Notes: generated by a model not told the origin, from the sequence alone. 64,000 nt of DNA from Lelliottia sp. WAP21 (GCF_020532665.2 NZ_JAIWPG020000006.1:1-64000); one strand, 5' to 3'; shown: positions 47,598 through 61,082, counted from the first letter of the stretch. Numbers and translations: made by a program.

Positions 47598-48992
47598 GTG
47601 TCACTTTCGCTTTGGCAGCAATGTCTTGCCCGATTGCAGGATGAGTTACCAGCCACAGAATTCAGTATGTGGATCCGCCCATTGCAGGCGGAACTGAGCG
47701 ATAACACGCTGGCTTTGTATGCGCCAAACCGTTTCGTGCTTGATTGGGTAAGGGATAAATACCTCAATAACATCAATGGATTGTTAAACGATTTTTGCGG
47801 TACCGATGCTCCGCAGCTGCGTTTTGAAGTCGGCACCAAGCCGGTGACGCAAACCCTCAGAGAAACCGTGAATGTTGCCGCGCCTGCGCAAATTCATGTG
47901 CCCACTCCCCGCATTGTTCAGCCTGCACGCGCAGGCTGGGATAACGTTCCCGCACCCGCTGAGCAGACCTATCGTTCTAACGTTAACGTGAAGCACACGT
48001 TTGATAACTTCGTTGAAGGTAAGTCTAACCAGCTGGCGCGTGCAGCGGCCCGTCAGGTGGCAGATAACCCGGGCGGCGCGTATAACCCGTTGTTTCTATA
48101 TGGCGGCACCGGTCTGGGTAAAACTCACCTGTTACACGCGGTGGGAAATGGCATTGTGGCGCGTAAGCCCAATGCGAAAGTGGTGTATATGCACTCCGAG
48201 CGCTTCGTTCAGGACATGGTTAAAGCCCTGCAAAACAATGCGATCGAAGAGTTTAAACGCTACTACCGTTCTGTTGATGCGCTGCTGATCGATGACATCC
48301 AGTTCTTTGCCAATAAAGAACGATCCCAGGAAGAGTTTTTCCACACCTTTAATGCGCTGCTGGAAGGTAATCAGCAGATCATTTTGACGTCGGATCGCTA
48401 TCCTAAAGAGATCAACGGGGTTGAGGATCGTCTGAAATCCCGTTTTGGCTGGGGCCTGACCGTGGCGATCGAGCCACCGGAACTGGAAACCCGTGTCGCG
48501 ATCCTGATGAAAAAAGCCGATGAAAACGACATTCGTCTGCCTGGCGAAGTGGCGTTCTTTATCGCGAAGCGTTTGCGTTCAAACGTGCGTGAACTTGAAG
48601 GCGCACTGAACCGCGTTATCGCCAACGCCAACTTTACCGGCCGGGCGATCACCATCGATTTCGTGCGTGAAGCGCTGCGCGATCTGCTGGCATTGCAGGA
48701 AAAACTGGTCACTATTGATAATATTCAGAAGACGGTGGCCGAGTATTACAAAATCAAAATTGCAGACCTGCTCTCCAAGCGACGTTCTCGCTCGGTAGCG
48801 CGTCCGCGTCAGATGGCGATGGCACTGGCAAAAGAGCTGACCAACCACAGTCTGCCGGAAATCGGCGATGCGTTTGGTGGCCGTGACCATACGACCGTCC
48901 TTCATGCCTGCCGCAAGATTGAGCAGTTGCGTGAAGAAAGCCACGACATAAAAGAAGATTTTTCCAATTTAATCAGAACCCTATCATCGTGA
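47598..48992 (+). CDS. dnaA: DnaA, replication initiator
   Basis: 464 residues from GTG 47598 (SLSLWQQ follows), close to the 467 of E. coli; GGAG lies upstream. Longer in-frame starts back to 47490 lie in the promoter region and are rejected. Domain I (1-85), a shortened linker domain II, the AAA+ domain III with Walker [10 protein letters not shown] and Walker [10 protein letters not shown], and domain IV with the DnaA signature [16 protein letters not shown]. It binds the boxes in oriC and its own promoter. Confidence 0.97.
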   Translation: MSLSLWQQCLARLQDELPATEFSMWIRPLQAELSDNTLALYAPNRFVLDWVRDKYLNNINGLLNDFCGTDAPQLRFEVGTKPVTQTLRETVNVAAPAQIHVPTPRIVQPARAGWDNVPAPAEQTYRSNVNVKHTFDNFVEGKSNQLARAAARQVADNPGGAYNPLFLYGGTGLGKTHLLHAVGNGIVARKPNAKVVYMHSERFVQDMVKALQNNAIEEFKRYYRSVDALLIDDIQFFANKERSQEEFFHTFNALLEGNQQIILTSDRYPKEINGVEDRLKSRFGWGLTVAIEPPELETRVAILMKKADENDIRLPGEVAFFIAKRLRSNVRELEGALNRVIANANFTGRAITIDFVREALRDLLALQEKLVTIDNIQKTVAEYYKIKIADLLSKRRSRSVARPRQMAMALAKELTNHSLPEIGDAFGGRDHTTVLHACRKIEQLREESHDIKEDFSNLIRTLSS

Positions 48993-48996
48993 CGCT

Positions 48997-50097
48997 ATGA
49001 AATTTACCGTTGAACGTGAACATTTATTAAAACCGCTGCAACAGGTGAGTGGCCCATTAGGTGGCCGCCCGACGCTACCTATTCTTGGCAATCTGCTGTT
49101 GCAGGTCGCTGACGGCACGCTGTCGCTGACGGGTACCGATCTTGAAATGGAAATGGTTGCGCGAGTTACGCTGTCTCAGCCGCATGATGCAGGCGCAACG
49201 ACCGTCCCTGCGCGTAAGTTTTTTGATATCTGCCGTGGGTTGCCTGAAGGCGCGGAAATCGCCGTTCAGCTGGAAGGCGATCGGATGCTGGTGCGTTCTG
49301 GCCGCAGCCGTTTCTCGCTCTCCACCCTGCCGGCTATCGACTTCCCGAACCTGGATGACTGGCAGAGTGAAGTGGAATTCACCCTGCCGCAGGCAACGAT
49401 GAAGCGTCTGATTGAAGCCACGCAATTCTCGATGGCGCATCAGGACGTTCGTTACTATTTAAACGGCATGCTGTTCGAAACCGAAGGTGAAGAGCTGCGT
49501 ACCGTGGCAACGGACGGACACCGTCTGGCCGTCTGCTCCATGCCCGTGGGAGAGAGCCTGCCGAACCATTCGGTGATCGTGCCGCGTAAAGGCGTCATCG
49601 AACTGATGCGTATGCTCGACGGTGGTGAAAATCCGCTGCGCGTGCAGATTGGCAGTAACAATATCCGCGCTCACGTGGGCGATTTCATCTTCACGTCCAA
49701 GCTGGTTGATGGTCGCTTCCCGGACTATCGTCGCGTATTGCCAAAGAATCCGGACAAAACGCTGGAAGCGGGCTGCGATATCCTTAAGCAAGCTTTTGCG
49801 CGTGCGGCCATCCTCTCCAACGAGAAATTCCGCGGCGTGCGTCTGTTTGTTCACGAAAACCAGATCAAAATCACCGCCAACAACCCTGAGCAGGAAGAAG
49901 CAGAAGAGATTCTGGACGTCACCTACGCCGGGGCTGAGATGGAAATCGGCTTTAACGTCAGCTACGTGCTGGATGTGCTGAACGCGCTGAAGTGTGAAAA
50001 TGTCCGCATTCTGCTGACCGACTCCGTTTCGAGCGTGCAGATCGAAGACGCCGCATCGCAGTCGGCGGCATACGTCGTTATGCCAATGCGACTGTAG
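48997..50097 (+). CDS. dnaN: DnaN, DNA polymerase III beta clamp
   Basis: 366 residues, the sliding clamp with three similar domains. It begins MKFTVEREHLLKPLQQV and ends with the conserved SAAYVVMPMRL that lines the partner-binding pocket. It starts 4 nt after dnaA. Unlike my memory of E. coli, where it overlaps recF by one base, 147 nt follow before recF. Confidence 0.97.
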   Translation: MKFTVEREHLLKPLQQVSGPLGGRPTLPILGNLLLQVADGTLSLTGTDLEMEMVARVTLSQPHDAGATTVPARKFFDICRGLPEGAEIAVQLEGDRMLVRSGRSRFSLSTLPAIDFPNLDDWQSEVEFTLPQATMKRLIEATQFSMAHQDVRYYLNGMLFETEGEELRTVATDGHRLAVCSMPVGESLPNHSVIVPRKGVIELMRMLDGGENPLRVQIGSNNIRAHVGDFIFTSKLVDGRFPDYRRVLPKNPDKTLEAGCDILKQAFARAAILSNEKFRGVRLFVHENQIKITANNPEQEEAEEILDVTYAGAEMEIGFNVSYVLDVLNALKCENVRILLTDSVSSVQIEDAASQSAAYVVMPMRL

Positions 50098-50244
50098 TGA
50101 AGAATATCGGGCAATCTTACCTGCCATTTTCAGCCTGGGCTGTACGCGTCTCTGTCACCTGCTTTATGACTGTGCCAGAGACGGCGTCCCGCCCACGTTG
50201 AAACTGGCTGCGCCGATTACGCCCTGGCCCGAAGAAACCCTGAT
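50098..50244 (+). other. 147-nt dnaN-recF spacer with inverted repeat and short ORFs
   Basis: CGTCTCTG (50147-50154) and CAGAGACG (50176-50183) form an 8-bp perfect inverted repeat. A GTG at 50097-50099 overlaps the dnaN stop (TAGTG) and opens a 34-codon ORF to 50201. Another frame is open through the whole spacer and ends in a TGA overlapping the recF start, but has no ATG. No U tract is seen. No family recognised. Confidence 0.5.
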
Positions 50245-53761
<3,517 letters not shown>

Positions 53762-53764
53762 GTC

Positions 53765-53840
53765 TTCCCCCCTCACCTCAGCCCTCTCCCACAAGGAGAG
53801 GGTGTACGGTTCCCTCTGCCTGTAGCAGAGGGTGAGGGAA
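53765..53840. repeat. CCCTCTCCC repeat, second composite copy
   Basis: An outer CCCTCACC (53770-53777) with GGTGAGGG (53831-53838) encloses CCCTCTCC (53782-53789) with GGAGAGGG (53795-53802), and CCCTCTGC (53812-53819) with GCAGAGGG (53825-53832). This is the same two-hairpin clamp as at 36995-37085. It lies just past the gyrB stop. Confidence 0.8.
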
Positions 53841-53950
53841 AACCTGCGCAAAAGAGGAATCCCCCCCTCACACCCCATCCCCTTTCTTACCGTGTTTTTT
53901 GAGCGGAATCGCGTTAGCATGACCCAAGACTCATTTAACCTGGGGATCTC

Positions 53951-54763
53951 ATGGCCATAAAACTCATCGCAATCGACATGGACGGCACGTTGCTGCTGCC
54001 TGACCACACCATCTCTCCTGCTGTCAAAAATGCCATCGCCGCTGCCCGTGAAAAGGGCGTCAATGTGGTTCTGACCACCGGTCGTCCGTATGCGGGCGTG
54101 CACAGCTACCTGAAAGAGCTGCACATGAATCAGCCGGGCGATTACTGCATTACCTATAACGGCGCGCTGGTTCAGAAGGCGGCGGATGGCAGCACGGTGG
54201 CGCAAACCGCGCTGAACTATGACGATTACCTGTTCCTGGAAAAACTGTCCCGCGAGGTCGGTTCCCATTTCCACGCGCTCGACCGCAATACGCTCTACAC
54301 CGCTAACCGGGACATCAGCTATTACACAGTGCATGAGTCTTTTGTTGCCACGATTCCGCTGGTGTTCTGTGAAGCCGAGAAAATGGATCCGGCCACTCAG
54401 TTCCTCAAAGTGATGATGATTGATGAGCCTGAAATCCTGGATAAAGCGATTGCGCGTATTCCGGCAGAAGTAAAAGAGAAATACACCGTGCTGAAAAGTG
54501 CGCCGTACTTCCTCGAAATACTTGATAAACGCGTCAATAAAGGAACAGGTGTGAAATCTCTTGCGGATACGCTGGGGATTAAACCTGATGAGATCATGGC
54601 CCTGGGCGATCAGGAAAATGACATCGCCATGATCGAATATGCGGGTATGGGTGTGGCGATGGATAACGCCATCCCGTCGGTGAAAGAGGTGGCCAATTTC
54701 GTCACCAAATCCAACCTGGAAGACGGCGTTGCCTACGCGATCGAGAAATTTGTCCTGAACTAA
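53951..54763 (+). CDS. yidA: YidA, HAD-family (Cof type) sugar phosphatase
   Basis: 270 residues as in E. coli YidA, which hydrolyses erythrose 4-phosphate and other sugar phosphates in vitro. Motif I is AIDMDGTLLLPDH with nucleophile Asp, motif II TTGRPYAG, motif III Lys in the NKGTGVKSLA region, and motif IV MALGDQENDIAMI. A C2b cap lies in the middle. The neighbours yidB and yidX of E. coli are missing. Confidence 0.95.
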   Translation: MAIKLIAIDMDGTLLLPDHTISPAVKNAIAAAREKGVNVVLTTGRPYAGVHSYLKELHMNQPGDYCITYNGALVQKAADGSTVAQTALNYDDYLFLEKLSREVGSHFHALDRNTLYTANRDISYYTVHESFVATIPLVFCEAEKMDPATQFLKVMMIDEPEILDKAIARIPAEVKEKYTVLKSAPYFLEILDKRVNKGTGVKSLADTLGIKPDEIMALGDQENDIAMIEYAGMGVAMDNAIPSVKEVANFVTKSNLEDGVAYAIEKFVLN

Positions 54764-54781
54764 GTCCTGCTGGAACTCATC

Positions 54782-54811
54782 AGCCTCGGTTATCAACCGG
54801 GGCTTTTTTTT
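54782..54811 (+). terminator. yidA terminator
   Basis: AGCCTCGGTT (54782-54791) pairs with AACCGGGGCT (54795-54804) with one G-T pair, followed by a T tract. Confidence 0.88.
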
Positions 54812-54849
54812 GCGCTGAATTTATTGAATTGTTCTTTTTGTGATCTGGA

Positions 54850-54881
54850 TTGTAGTACAACATTAATTGATTGTACTACAT
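54850..54881. promoter_or_regulatory. dgo operon control region with paired DgoR operators
   Basis: TTGTAGTACAA (54850-54860) and TTGTACTACA (54871-54880) are near-palindromes spaced 21 bp centre to centre, two helical turns. They fit the operator type described for E. coli DgoR. TGTGATCTGGATTGTA just upstream is a CRP-like box with one good half. Confidence 0.7.
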
Positions 54882-54989
54882 TACAGCCACGGCAATGACG
54901 AAAGGCATCACGTTTGTACTGCAAAAGTGAGGCGAAATTCAGCGCTCGCGGTAAAGTAGGGATGGACTTACAGAGCACAAGGACTCTCC

Positions 54990-55679
54990 ATGACGCTGAA
55001 TAAAACCGATCGCATTGTGATCACGCTGGGTACGCAGATTGTGGGTGGCAAATACGTTCCCGGTTCGCCGTTACCCGCAGAAGCCGAACTCTGCGAAGAG
55101 TTTGAAACCTCGCGCAATATTATCCGTGAAGTGTTTCGCTCGCTGATGGCGAAGCGGTTGATAGAAATGAAACGTTATCGCGGTGCCTTTGTCGCCCCGC
55201 GTAACCAGTGGAACTACCTCGATACCGATGTCCTGCAATGGGTGCTGGAAAACGACTACGACCCAAGACTGATTGGCGCGATGAGCGAGGTACGTAATCT
55301 GGTTGAACCGGCCATCGCTCGTTGGGCTGCGGAACGCGCGACCTCAGGCGATTTGGCGCAAATTGAATCGGCACTCAACGACATGATTGCCAATAACCAG
55401 GATCGGGATGCCTTTAACGAAGCGGATATCCGTTACCACGAGGCGGTATTGCAGTCAGTACACAACCCGGTTTTACAACAGCTTAGCGTGGCGATCAGTT
55501 CGCTGCAGCGAGCCGTCTTTGAACGAACCTGGATGGGTGATGAGGCCAACATGCCAAAAACCCTCCAGGAACATAAGGCGCTATTCGATGCGATACGGCA
55601 TCAGGATAGCGATGCGGCAGAGCAGGCGGCACTCACGATGATCGCCAGCTCAACACGAAGGTTAAAGGAAATCACATGA
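54990..55679 (+). CDS. dgoR: DgoR, GntR/FadR family repressor of the galactonate operon
   Basis: 229 residues. Winged helix-turn-helix with AELCEEFETSRNIIREVFRSL (about 30-50) and a C-terminal FCD domain with DIRYHEAVLQ and HNPVLQQL. Galactonate is the inducer in E. coli. The dgoK start overlaps its stop by 4 nt (ATGA). Confidence 0.96.
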   Translation: MTLNKTDRIVITLGTQIVGGKYVPGSPLPAEAELCEEFETSRNIIREVFRSLMAKRLIEMKRYRGAFVAPRNQWNYLDTDVLQWVLENDYDPRLIGAMSEVRNLVEPAIARWAAERATSGDLAQIESALNDMIANNQDRDAFNEADIRYHEAVLQSVHNPVLQQLSVAISSLQRAVFERTWMGDEANMPKTLQEHKALFDAIRHQDSDAAEQAALTMIASSTRRLKEIT

Positions 55680-56554
55680 CACCTCGCTACATCGCCATAG
55701 ACTGGGGATCGACCAATCTTCGCGCCTGGCTTTATCAGGGCGACGAATGCCTGGAGAGCAGGCAATCAGAATCCGGCGTAACGCGCCTGAACGGTCAATC
55801 TCCCGAGGCGGTGTTAGCGAAAGTGACCTCTGGATGGCGCGACAGTGCCACGCCGGTCATCATGGCGGGTATGGTGGGCAGCAATGTGGGCTGGAAGGTT
55901 GCGCCTTATCTGTCTGTTCCCACCCGTTTCTCTGCCATTGGTCAGCAGTTAACGTCTGTTGGCGACAATGTCTGGATTATTCCCGGGCTTTGCGTTTCAC
56001 GTGACGATAACCATAACGTGATGCGCGGTGAAGAGACTCAGCTACTCGGCGCCCGCACCCTTTCTCCTTCTTCTGTTTATGTGATGCCTGGTACGCACTG
56101 TAAATGGGTGCAGGCCGACAGTGAGCAAATCCACGATTTTCGCACCGTGATGACCGGCGAATTACATCATTTGCTGCTCAACCACTCGCTGGTGGGCGCG
56201 GGGTTACCGGAACAGCAATCGTCTGGTGATGCCTTCACTGAAGGGCTTGAGCGCGGTCTCGCCTCGCCTGCCGTATTGCCGCAACTTTTTGAGGTTCGCG
56301 CCTCGCACGTGCTGGAGAAACTCCCGCGCGAGCAGGTGAGCGAATTTTTATCTGGCCTGCTGATTGGCGCGGAAGTCGCCAGCATGCGCGATTTTGTCGT
56401 GCAGGAGCAGGCCGTCACGATTGTCGCTGGTTCATCGCTGACGTCGCGCTATCAGCAGGCGTTTCACGCCCTGGGTCGCGAGGTCAAAACGATATCCGGC
56501 GAAGCGGCATTTCAGGCAGGTATAAGGAGCATCGCTCATGCAGTGGCAAACTAA
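55676..56554 (+). CDS. dgoK: DgoK, 2-dehydro-3-deoxygalactonokinase
   Basis: Phosphorylates 2-dehydro-3-deoxygalactonate in the De Ley-Doudoroff galactonate pathway. 292 residues. The N-terminal phosphate loop is IAIDWGSTNLRAW, with MPGTHCKWVQ in the middle. It overlaps dgoR by 4 nt and dgoA by 17 nt. Confidence 0.95.
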   Translation: MTPRYIAIDWGSTNLRAWLYQGDECLESRQSESGVTRLNGQSPEAVLAKVTSGWRDSATPVIMAGMVGSNVGWKVAPYLSVPTRFSAIGQQLTSVGDNVWIIPGLCVSRDDNHNVMRGEETQLLGARTLSPSSVYVMPGTHCKWVQADSEQIHDFRTVMTGELHHLLLNHSLVGAGLPEQQSSGDAFTEGLERGLASPAVLPQLFEVRASHVLEKLPREQVSEFLSGLLIGAEVASMRDFVVQEQAVTIVAGSSLTSRYQQAFHALGREVKTISGEAAFQAGIRSIAHAVAN

Positions 56555-57155
56555 TCTTCCCCTTATCGCAATTTTGCGGGGCATCACGCCCGACGAGGCC
56601 GTCGCGCACGTTGGCGCGGTGATCGACGCCGGATTCGACGCGGTAGAGATCCCGCTGAACTCGCCGGAATGGGAAAAGAGCATTCCGGCTGTGGTAGATG
56701 CATTTGGCGATAAGGCGCTGATTGGCGCAGGGACGGTGTTAGACCCGGATCGGGTTGACCAGCTTGCGAAAATGGGCTGTAAGCTCATCGTCACGCCAAA
56801 TATTCACCCGGAGGTGATCCGTCGTGCAGTCAGTTATGGCATGACCGTCTGCCCTGGATGCGCAACGGCAACAGAAGCCTTTACGGCTCTCAATGCAGGC
56901 GCCCAGTCGCTCAAGATTTTCCCTTCATCGGCTTTTGGGCCGGATTACATCAAGGCGCTGAAAGCGGTACTCCCCGCCAGCGTCCCGGTCTTTGCCGTGG
57001 GGGGCGTGACGCCTGAAAACCTGGCGCAATGGATAAACGCTGGTTGTGCGGGTGCGGGGCTGGGCAGCGATCTTTATCGCGCCGGACAGTCCGTTGAACG
57101 TACCGCCACTCAGGCGGCGGCATTTGTAGAAGCGTATCGAGAGGCAGTGAAATGA
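56538..57155 (+). CDS. dgoA: DgoA, 2-dehydro-3-deoxy-6-phosphogalactonate aldolase
   Basis: Cleaves KDPGal to pyruvate and glyceraldehyde 3-phosphate. 205 residues, class I aldolase of the KDPG type. The Schiff-base Lys lies in [13 protein letters not shown], and the N-terminal [10 protein letters not shown] and [11 protein letters not shown] are typical. E. coli DgoA is sometimes annotated fused with DgoD; here the two are separate ORFs overlapping by 4 nt. Confidence 0.95.
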   Translation: MQWQTNLPLIAILRGITPDEAVAHVGAVIDAGFDAVEIPLNSPEWEKSIPAVVDAFGDKALIGAGTVLDPDRVDQLAKMGCKLIVTPNIHPEVIRRAVSYGMTVCPGCATATEAFTALNAGAQSLKIFPSSAFGPDYIKALKAVLPASVPVFAVGGVTPENLAQWINAGCAGAGLGSDLYRAGQSVERTATQAAAFVEAYREAVK

Positions 57156-58300
57156 AAATAACCAACATCACCACGTACCGTTTACCCCCGCGCTGGATGT
57201 TTTTAAAAATTGAAACCGATGAAGGCGTAGTCGGCTGGGGCGAGCCGGTGATCGAAGGACGTGCTCGCACCGTTGAGGCCGCCGTGCATGAACTCAGTGA
57301 ATACCTGATTGGTCAGGATCCGGCACGCATCAACGATCTGTGGCAGGTGATGTATCGTGCAGGCTTCTACCGTGGTGGTCCTGTTCTCATGAGCGCGATT
57401 GCGGGCATCGATCAGGCGCTGTGGGATATCAAAGGGAAAGTGTTGAATGCCCCGGTCTGGCAGCTGATGGGCGGTCTGGTACGCGATAAAATCAAAGCCT
57501 ATAGCTGGGTGGGTGGCGATCGTCCGGCAGAGGTCATTGATGGCATAAAAACGCTGCGCAATATCGGTTTTGACACCTTTAAGCTGAATGGTTGCGAAGA
57601 GATGGGCGTGATTGATAATTCGCGTGCCGTGGACAAGGCGGTGAGCACCGTTGCGCAAATTCGCGAAGCCTTCGGGAATGAAATTGAATTTGGTCTCGAT
57701 TTCCATGGCCGCGTCAGTGCGCCAATGGCAAAAGTGTTAATCAAAGAACTGGAGCAGTATCGGCCGCTGTTTATTGAGGAGCCGGTGCTGGCAGAACAGG
57801 CGGAATATTATCCAAAACTGGCGGCGCAAACCCATATTCCTATTGCTGCTGGCGAACGCATGTTCTCGCGCTTTGAATTTAAGCGCGTGCTGGAAGCGGG
57901 CGGTCTGGCAATTCTGCAGCCCGATCTGTCCCACGCTGGCGGTATCACCGAATGCTACAAAATCGCCGGGATGGCGGAAGCCTACGACGTGGCCCTCGCA
58001 CCACACTGTCCGCTGGGGCCGATTGCACTGGCAGCCTGTTTGCACGTTGACTTTGTTTCGCGCAACGCCGTATTCCAGGAGCAAAGCATGGGCATTCACT
58101 ATAACCAGGGTGCAGAACTGCTCGATTTTGTGAAAAACAAAGAAGACTTCAACATGGAAGGCGGTTTCTTTAAACCGTTAACGAAGCCGGGTCTTGGCGT
58201 TGATATTGACGAAGCCAAAGTCATTGAGCTGAGTAAAAATGCGCCGGACTGGCGTAATCCATTATGGCGTCATGAAGACGGCTCCGTCGCCGAATGGTAA
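57152..58300 (+). CDS. dgoD: DgoD, D-galactonate dehydratase
   Basis: Dehydrates D-galactonate to 2-dehydro-3-deoxygalactonate. 382 residues, enolase superfamily, mandelate racemase group. Metal and catalytic residues: Asp183 and His185 (GLDFHGR), Glu in IEEPV, Glu in AGERMFSRF, and the catalytic His in [13 protein letters not shown]. An ERIC element starts right after the stop. Confidence 0.97.
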   Translation: MKITNITTYRLPPRWMFLKIETDEGVVGWGEPVIEGRARTVEAAVHELSEYLIGQDPARINDLWQVMYRAGFYRGGPVLMSAIAGIDQALWDIKGKVLNAPVWQLMGGLVRDKIKAYSWVGGDRPAEVIDGIKTLRNIGFDTFKLNGCEEMGVIDNSRAVDKAVSTVAQIREAFGNEIEFGLDFHGRVSAPMAKVLIKELEQYRPLFIEEPVLAEQAEYYPKLAAQTHIPIAAGERMFSRFEFKRVLEAGGLAILQPDLSHAGGITECYKIAGMAEAYDVALAPHCPLGPIALAACLHVDFVSRNAVFQEQSMGIHYNQGAELLDFVKNKEDFNMEGGFFKPLTKPGLGVDIDEAKVIELSKNAPDWRNPLWRHEDGSVAEW

Positions 58301-58422
58301 TGTCCTACATCCTTCGCGCTGCAGATGCGTTGGCTGCGATTGTGCACCCCAGTCACTGACTTGAGTAAGCTTCTGGGATTTACAATCTTGCCGCCTTCCT
58401 GCAACACGAATGATTTTGGACA
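58301..58422. repeat. Diverged ERIC element, reverse orientation
   Basis: About 122 bp, the reverse complement of the ERIC at 44489-44612: GCAGATGCGTTGGCTGCG, CACCCCAGTCACTGACTT, AAGCTTCTGGGATT and TTGCCGCCTTCCTGCAAC are recognisable. Ends TGTCC and GGACA form a short inverted repeat. It begins at the first base after the dgoD TAA. Confidence 0.88.
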
Positions 58423-58513
58423 CCACAAATAATAAAAAAACCTAATACACCCTCTGAAACTACAGGGCATGGTGAGCGGCTTCGCTATGCCCAAAATCTG
58501 GAGACAGATAATA

Positions 58514-59806
58514 ATGGATATTCCAGTAACGGCTGCAAAACCCGGGCGTCGTCGCTATCTGACGCTCATCATGATCTTTATTACCGTCGTGATTTGCTAC
58601 GTTGACCGCGCCAATCTGGCGGTGGCGTCGGCCCATATTCAGGAAGAGTTTGGCATTACCAAAGCGGAAATGGGCTATGTATTCTCGGCGTTTGCCTGGC
58701 TTTACACCCTCTGTCAGATCCCGGGTGGCTGGTTCCTGGACCGCGTCGGGTCACGCCTGACCTATTTCATTGCTATCTTTGGCTGGTCAGTGGCGACGCT
58801 ATTTCAGGGGTTTGCCACGGGGCTGATGTCGTTGATTGGGCTACGCGCCATTACGGGGGTCTTTGAAGCACCGGCGTTTCCAACGAATAATCGCATGGTG
58901 ACAAGCTGGTTCCCCGAGCAGGAGCGTGCTTCAGCGGTGGGTTTCTACACCTCCGGGCAATTTGTCGGTCTGGCCTTCCTGACGCCGCTGCTCATCTGGA
59001 TCCAGGAGATGTTGAGCTGGCACTGGGTGTTTATCATTACCGGCGGTATCGGCATTATCTGGTCCTTTATCTGGTTCAAGGTTTACCAGCCACCGCGTCT
59101 GACCAAAAATATTACAAAGGCAGAACTGGATTACATTCGTGACGGCGGGGGCTTGATCGACGGCGATGCGCCAGCGAAGAAAGAGGCTCGCCAGCCGCTG
59201 ACGAAAGCCGAATGGAAGCTGGTCTTTCATCGCAAGCTGATTGGCGTTTATATCGGGCAGTTCGCGGTGACATCCACGCTGTGGTTCTTCCTGACGTGGT
59301 TCCCCAACTATCTGACGCAGGAAAAGGGTATTACGGCGCTAAAGGCTGGTTTTATGACCACAGTGCCTTTCCTGGCGGCGTTCTTTGGTGTGCTGCTTTC
59401 CGGCTGGCTGGCCGATAAGCTGGTGAAAAAAGGCTACTCGCTGGGGGCGGCGCGTAAAACGCCCATCATCTGCGGCTTGCTCATCTCGACCTGCATTATG
59501 GGGGCAAACTACACCAACGATCCGGTATGGATTATGACGCTGATGGCAATCGCCTTCTTCGGCAACGGTTTTGCGTCGATCACCTGGTCCCTGGTGTCAT
59601 CGCTTGCCCCGATGCGACTGATTGGTCTGACCGGGGGCGTCTTTAACTTTGTCGGCGGCCTGGGGGGGATCACCGTTCCGCTGGTTGTGGGTTATCTGGC
59701 TCAGGATTATGGCTTTGGTCCGGCGCTGGTTTATATCTCTGCAGTGGCGTTGATTGGCGCGCTTTCCTACATCCTGCTGGTCGGCAATGTTAAACGAGTA
59801 GGCTAA
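58514..59806 (+). CDS. dgoT: DgoT, D-galactonate/H+ symporter
   Basis: MFS anion:cation symporter, 430 residues from ATG 58514 ([13 protein letters not shown]), as in E. coli; an in-frame start at 58469 is rejected. 12 helices. [17 protein letters not shown] in helix 1 holds galactonate-site residues, and [10 protein letters not shown] is motif A. It is separated from dgoD by 213 bp with an ERIC, so it may be expressed less tightly with the upstream genes. Confidence 0.95.
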   Translation: MDIPVTAAKPGRRRYLTLIMIFITVVICYVDRANLAVASAHIQEEFGITKAEMGYVFSAFAWLYTLCQIPGGWFLDRVGSRLTYFIAIFGWSVATLFQGFATGLMSLIGLRAITGVFEAPAFPTNNRMVTSWFPEQERASAVGFYTSGQFVGLAFLTPLLIWIQEMLSWHWVFIITGGIGIIWSFIWFKVYQPPRLTKNITKAELDYIRDGGGLIDGDAPAKKEARQPLTKAEWKLVFHRKLIGVYIGQFAVTSTLWFFLTWFPNYLTQEKGITALKAGFMTTVPFLAAFFGVLLSGWLADKLVKKGYSLGAARKTPIICGLLISTCIMGANYTNDPVWIMTLMAIAFFGNGFASITWSLVSSLAPMRLIGLTGGVFNFVGGLGGITVPLVVGYLAQDYGFGPALVYISAVALIGALSYILLVGNVKRVG

Positions 59807-59820
59807 TTTAATGCGATGCT

Positions 59821-59853
59821 TTACCCTGATGCGATAACCGCGCATCAGGGTAA
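59821..59853 (+). promoter_or_regulatory. 13-bp perfect hairpin over the yidR ribosome-binding site
   Basis: TTACCCTGATGCG (59821-59833) pairs perfectly with CGCATCAGGGTAA (59841-59853), loop ATAACCG. The right arm contains the AGGG Shine-Dalgarno sequence and ends 4 nt before the yidR ATG. It could end dgoT transcripts poorly (no U tract) or sequester the yidR ribosome-binding site. Confidence 0.7.
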
Positions 59854-59857
59854 CCTC

Positions 59858-61081
59858 ATGAAACAAATTACCTCAGCTCACCGCCATCATCAACTTACCA
59901 ACATCAATACCTGGACGGCAGACAGCCAGTGGCTGGTATTTGACGTTCGTCCCTCTGGCGCGTCGTTTACCGGCGAAACCATCGAACGGGTGAACGTAAC
60001 GTCGGGCGACGTGGAGGTGATCTATCGCGCTCACCACGAGGCTTGCGTCGGCGTGGTGACCGTTCATCCCGTTGAGGACAAGTACGTCTTTATCCACGGC
60101 CCGGCGCATCCGGATGCCCGCTGGCACTACGATTTTCACCATCGACAGGGTGTCATTGCCCACAAAGGTCATATCAGCCCGCTGGAAGCGATGGACATCA
60201 CCGCGCCTTATACGCCTGGGGCATTGCGTGGTGGCAGCCACGTCCACGTCTTTAGCCCGCAGGGTGACGCGGTGAGCTTTACCTATAACGACCACGTCCT
60301 GCACGAGCGCGATACGACGCTCGATTTGCGCAACGTCGGCGTCGCCACGCCGTTTGGCCCGGTCACGCCCCGGGGCAATCACCCCCGTGAATATGCAGGC
60401 ACCTACTGGAGCGTGCTGGTCAGCCGTACCACACCCGCACCGCAACCGGGCAGCGACGAAATTAACCGTGCGTATGAAGAGGGCTGGGTGGGCAATAACC
60501 GGCTGGCGTTCATCGGCGATACGCTGTCAGTCACGGGAGAGAAAGTGCCGGAGCTGTTTATTGTGGATCTCCCGCATGACGAAAGCGGCTGGAAGAAAGC
60601 GGGCTGCGATCCGCTGGAAGGCACGCCGCAGACCATGCCTGCCCCGCCCGCTGGTGTGGCACAGCGTCGTCTGACCTTTACGCACGATCGTCGTTTTCCC
60701 GGGCTTGTGACGACGCCCCGCCATTGGGTCAGAGCGAATCCGCAGGGAACGGAGATTGCTTTCCTGATGCGTGACAACAACGGGGTTGTGCAGCTGTGGC
60801 TTATTTCCTCTGCTGGCGGTGAAATACGTCAACTAACGCATAACAGCAGCGATATCCAGTCGGCGTTTAACTGGCACCCTTCCGGCGAATCGTTGGGCTT
60901 CGTTCTGGAAAATCGTCTTGCCCTTTGCGATGCGCAGACGGGCAAGGTGCTCTTTTTGACGTCCGATCATGGCAACCCGCCGTCTGCAGATGCCGTGGTC
61001 TTTTCACCTGACGGGAAGTTTATTGCCTGGATGGAAGAGGTGGACGGTTTTCGTCAGCTTTGGGTGACGGAAACCGCCTGA
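59858..61081 (+). CDS. yidR: YidR, TolB/PD40-type beta-propeller protein
   Basis: 407 residues from ATG 59858 (MKQITSAHR). No signal peptide. Repeated blade motifs such as DSQWLVFDVRP, PSGESLGFVLENR and FSPDGKFIAWMEE mark WD40-like PD40 blades. It belongs to the oligogalacturonate lyase-like/YidR propeller group; the function is unknown. Klebsiella YidR has been linked to biofilm, as I recall. The stop is 1 bp from convergent yidQ. E. coli cbrA, which lies upstream, is missing. Confidence 0.88.
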   Translation: MKQITSAHRHHQLTNINTWTADSQWLVFDVRPSGASFTGETIERVNVTSGDVEVIYRAHHEACVGVVTVHPVEDKYVFIHGPAHPDARWHYDFHHRQGVIAHKGHISPLEAMDITAPYTPGALRGGSHVHVFSPQGDAVSFTYNDHVLHERDTTLDLRNVGVATPFGPVTPRGNHPREYAGTYWSVLVSRTTPAPQPGSDEINRAYEEGWVGNNRLAFIGDTLSVTGEKVPELFIVDLPHDESGWKKAGCDPLEGTPQTMPAPPAGVAQRRLTFTHDRRFPGLVTTPRHWVRANPQGTEIAFLMRDNNGVVQLWLISSAGGEIRQLTHNSSDIQSAFNWHPSGESLGFVLENRLALCDAQTGKVLFLTSDHGNPPSADAVVFSPDGKFIAWMEEVDGFRQLWVTETA

Positions 61082-61082
61082 A

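Noticed and set aside
50040-50244. Frameshifted extension of DnaN into the spacer before recF
   Set aside because: DnaN already ends with the canonical MPMRL tail, and there is no slippery sequence at the stop.
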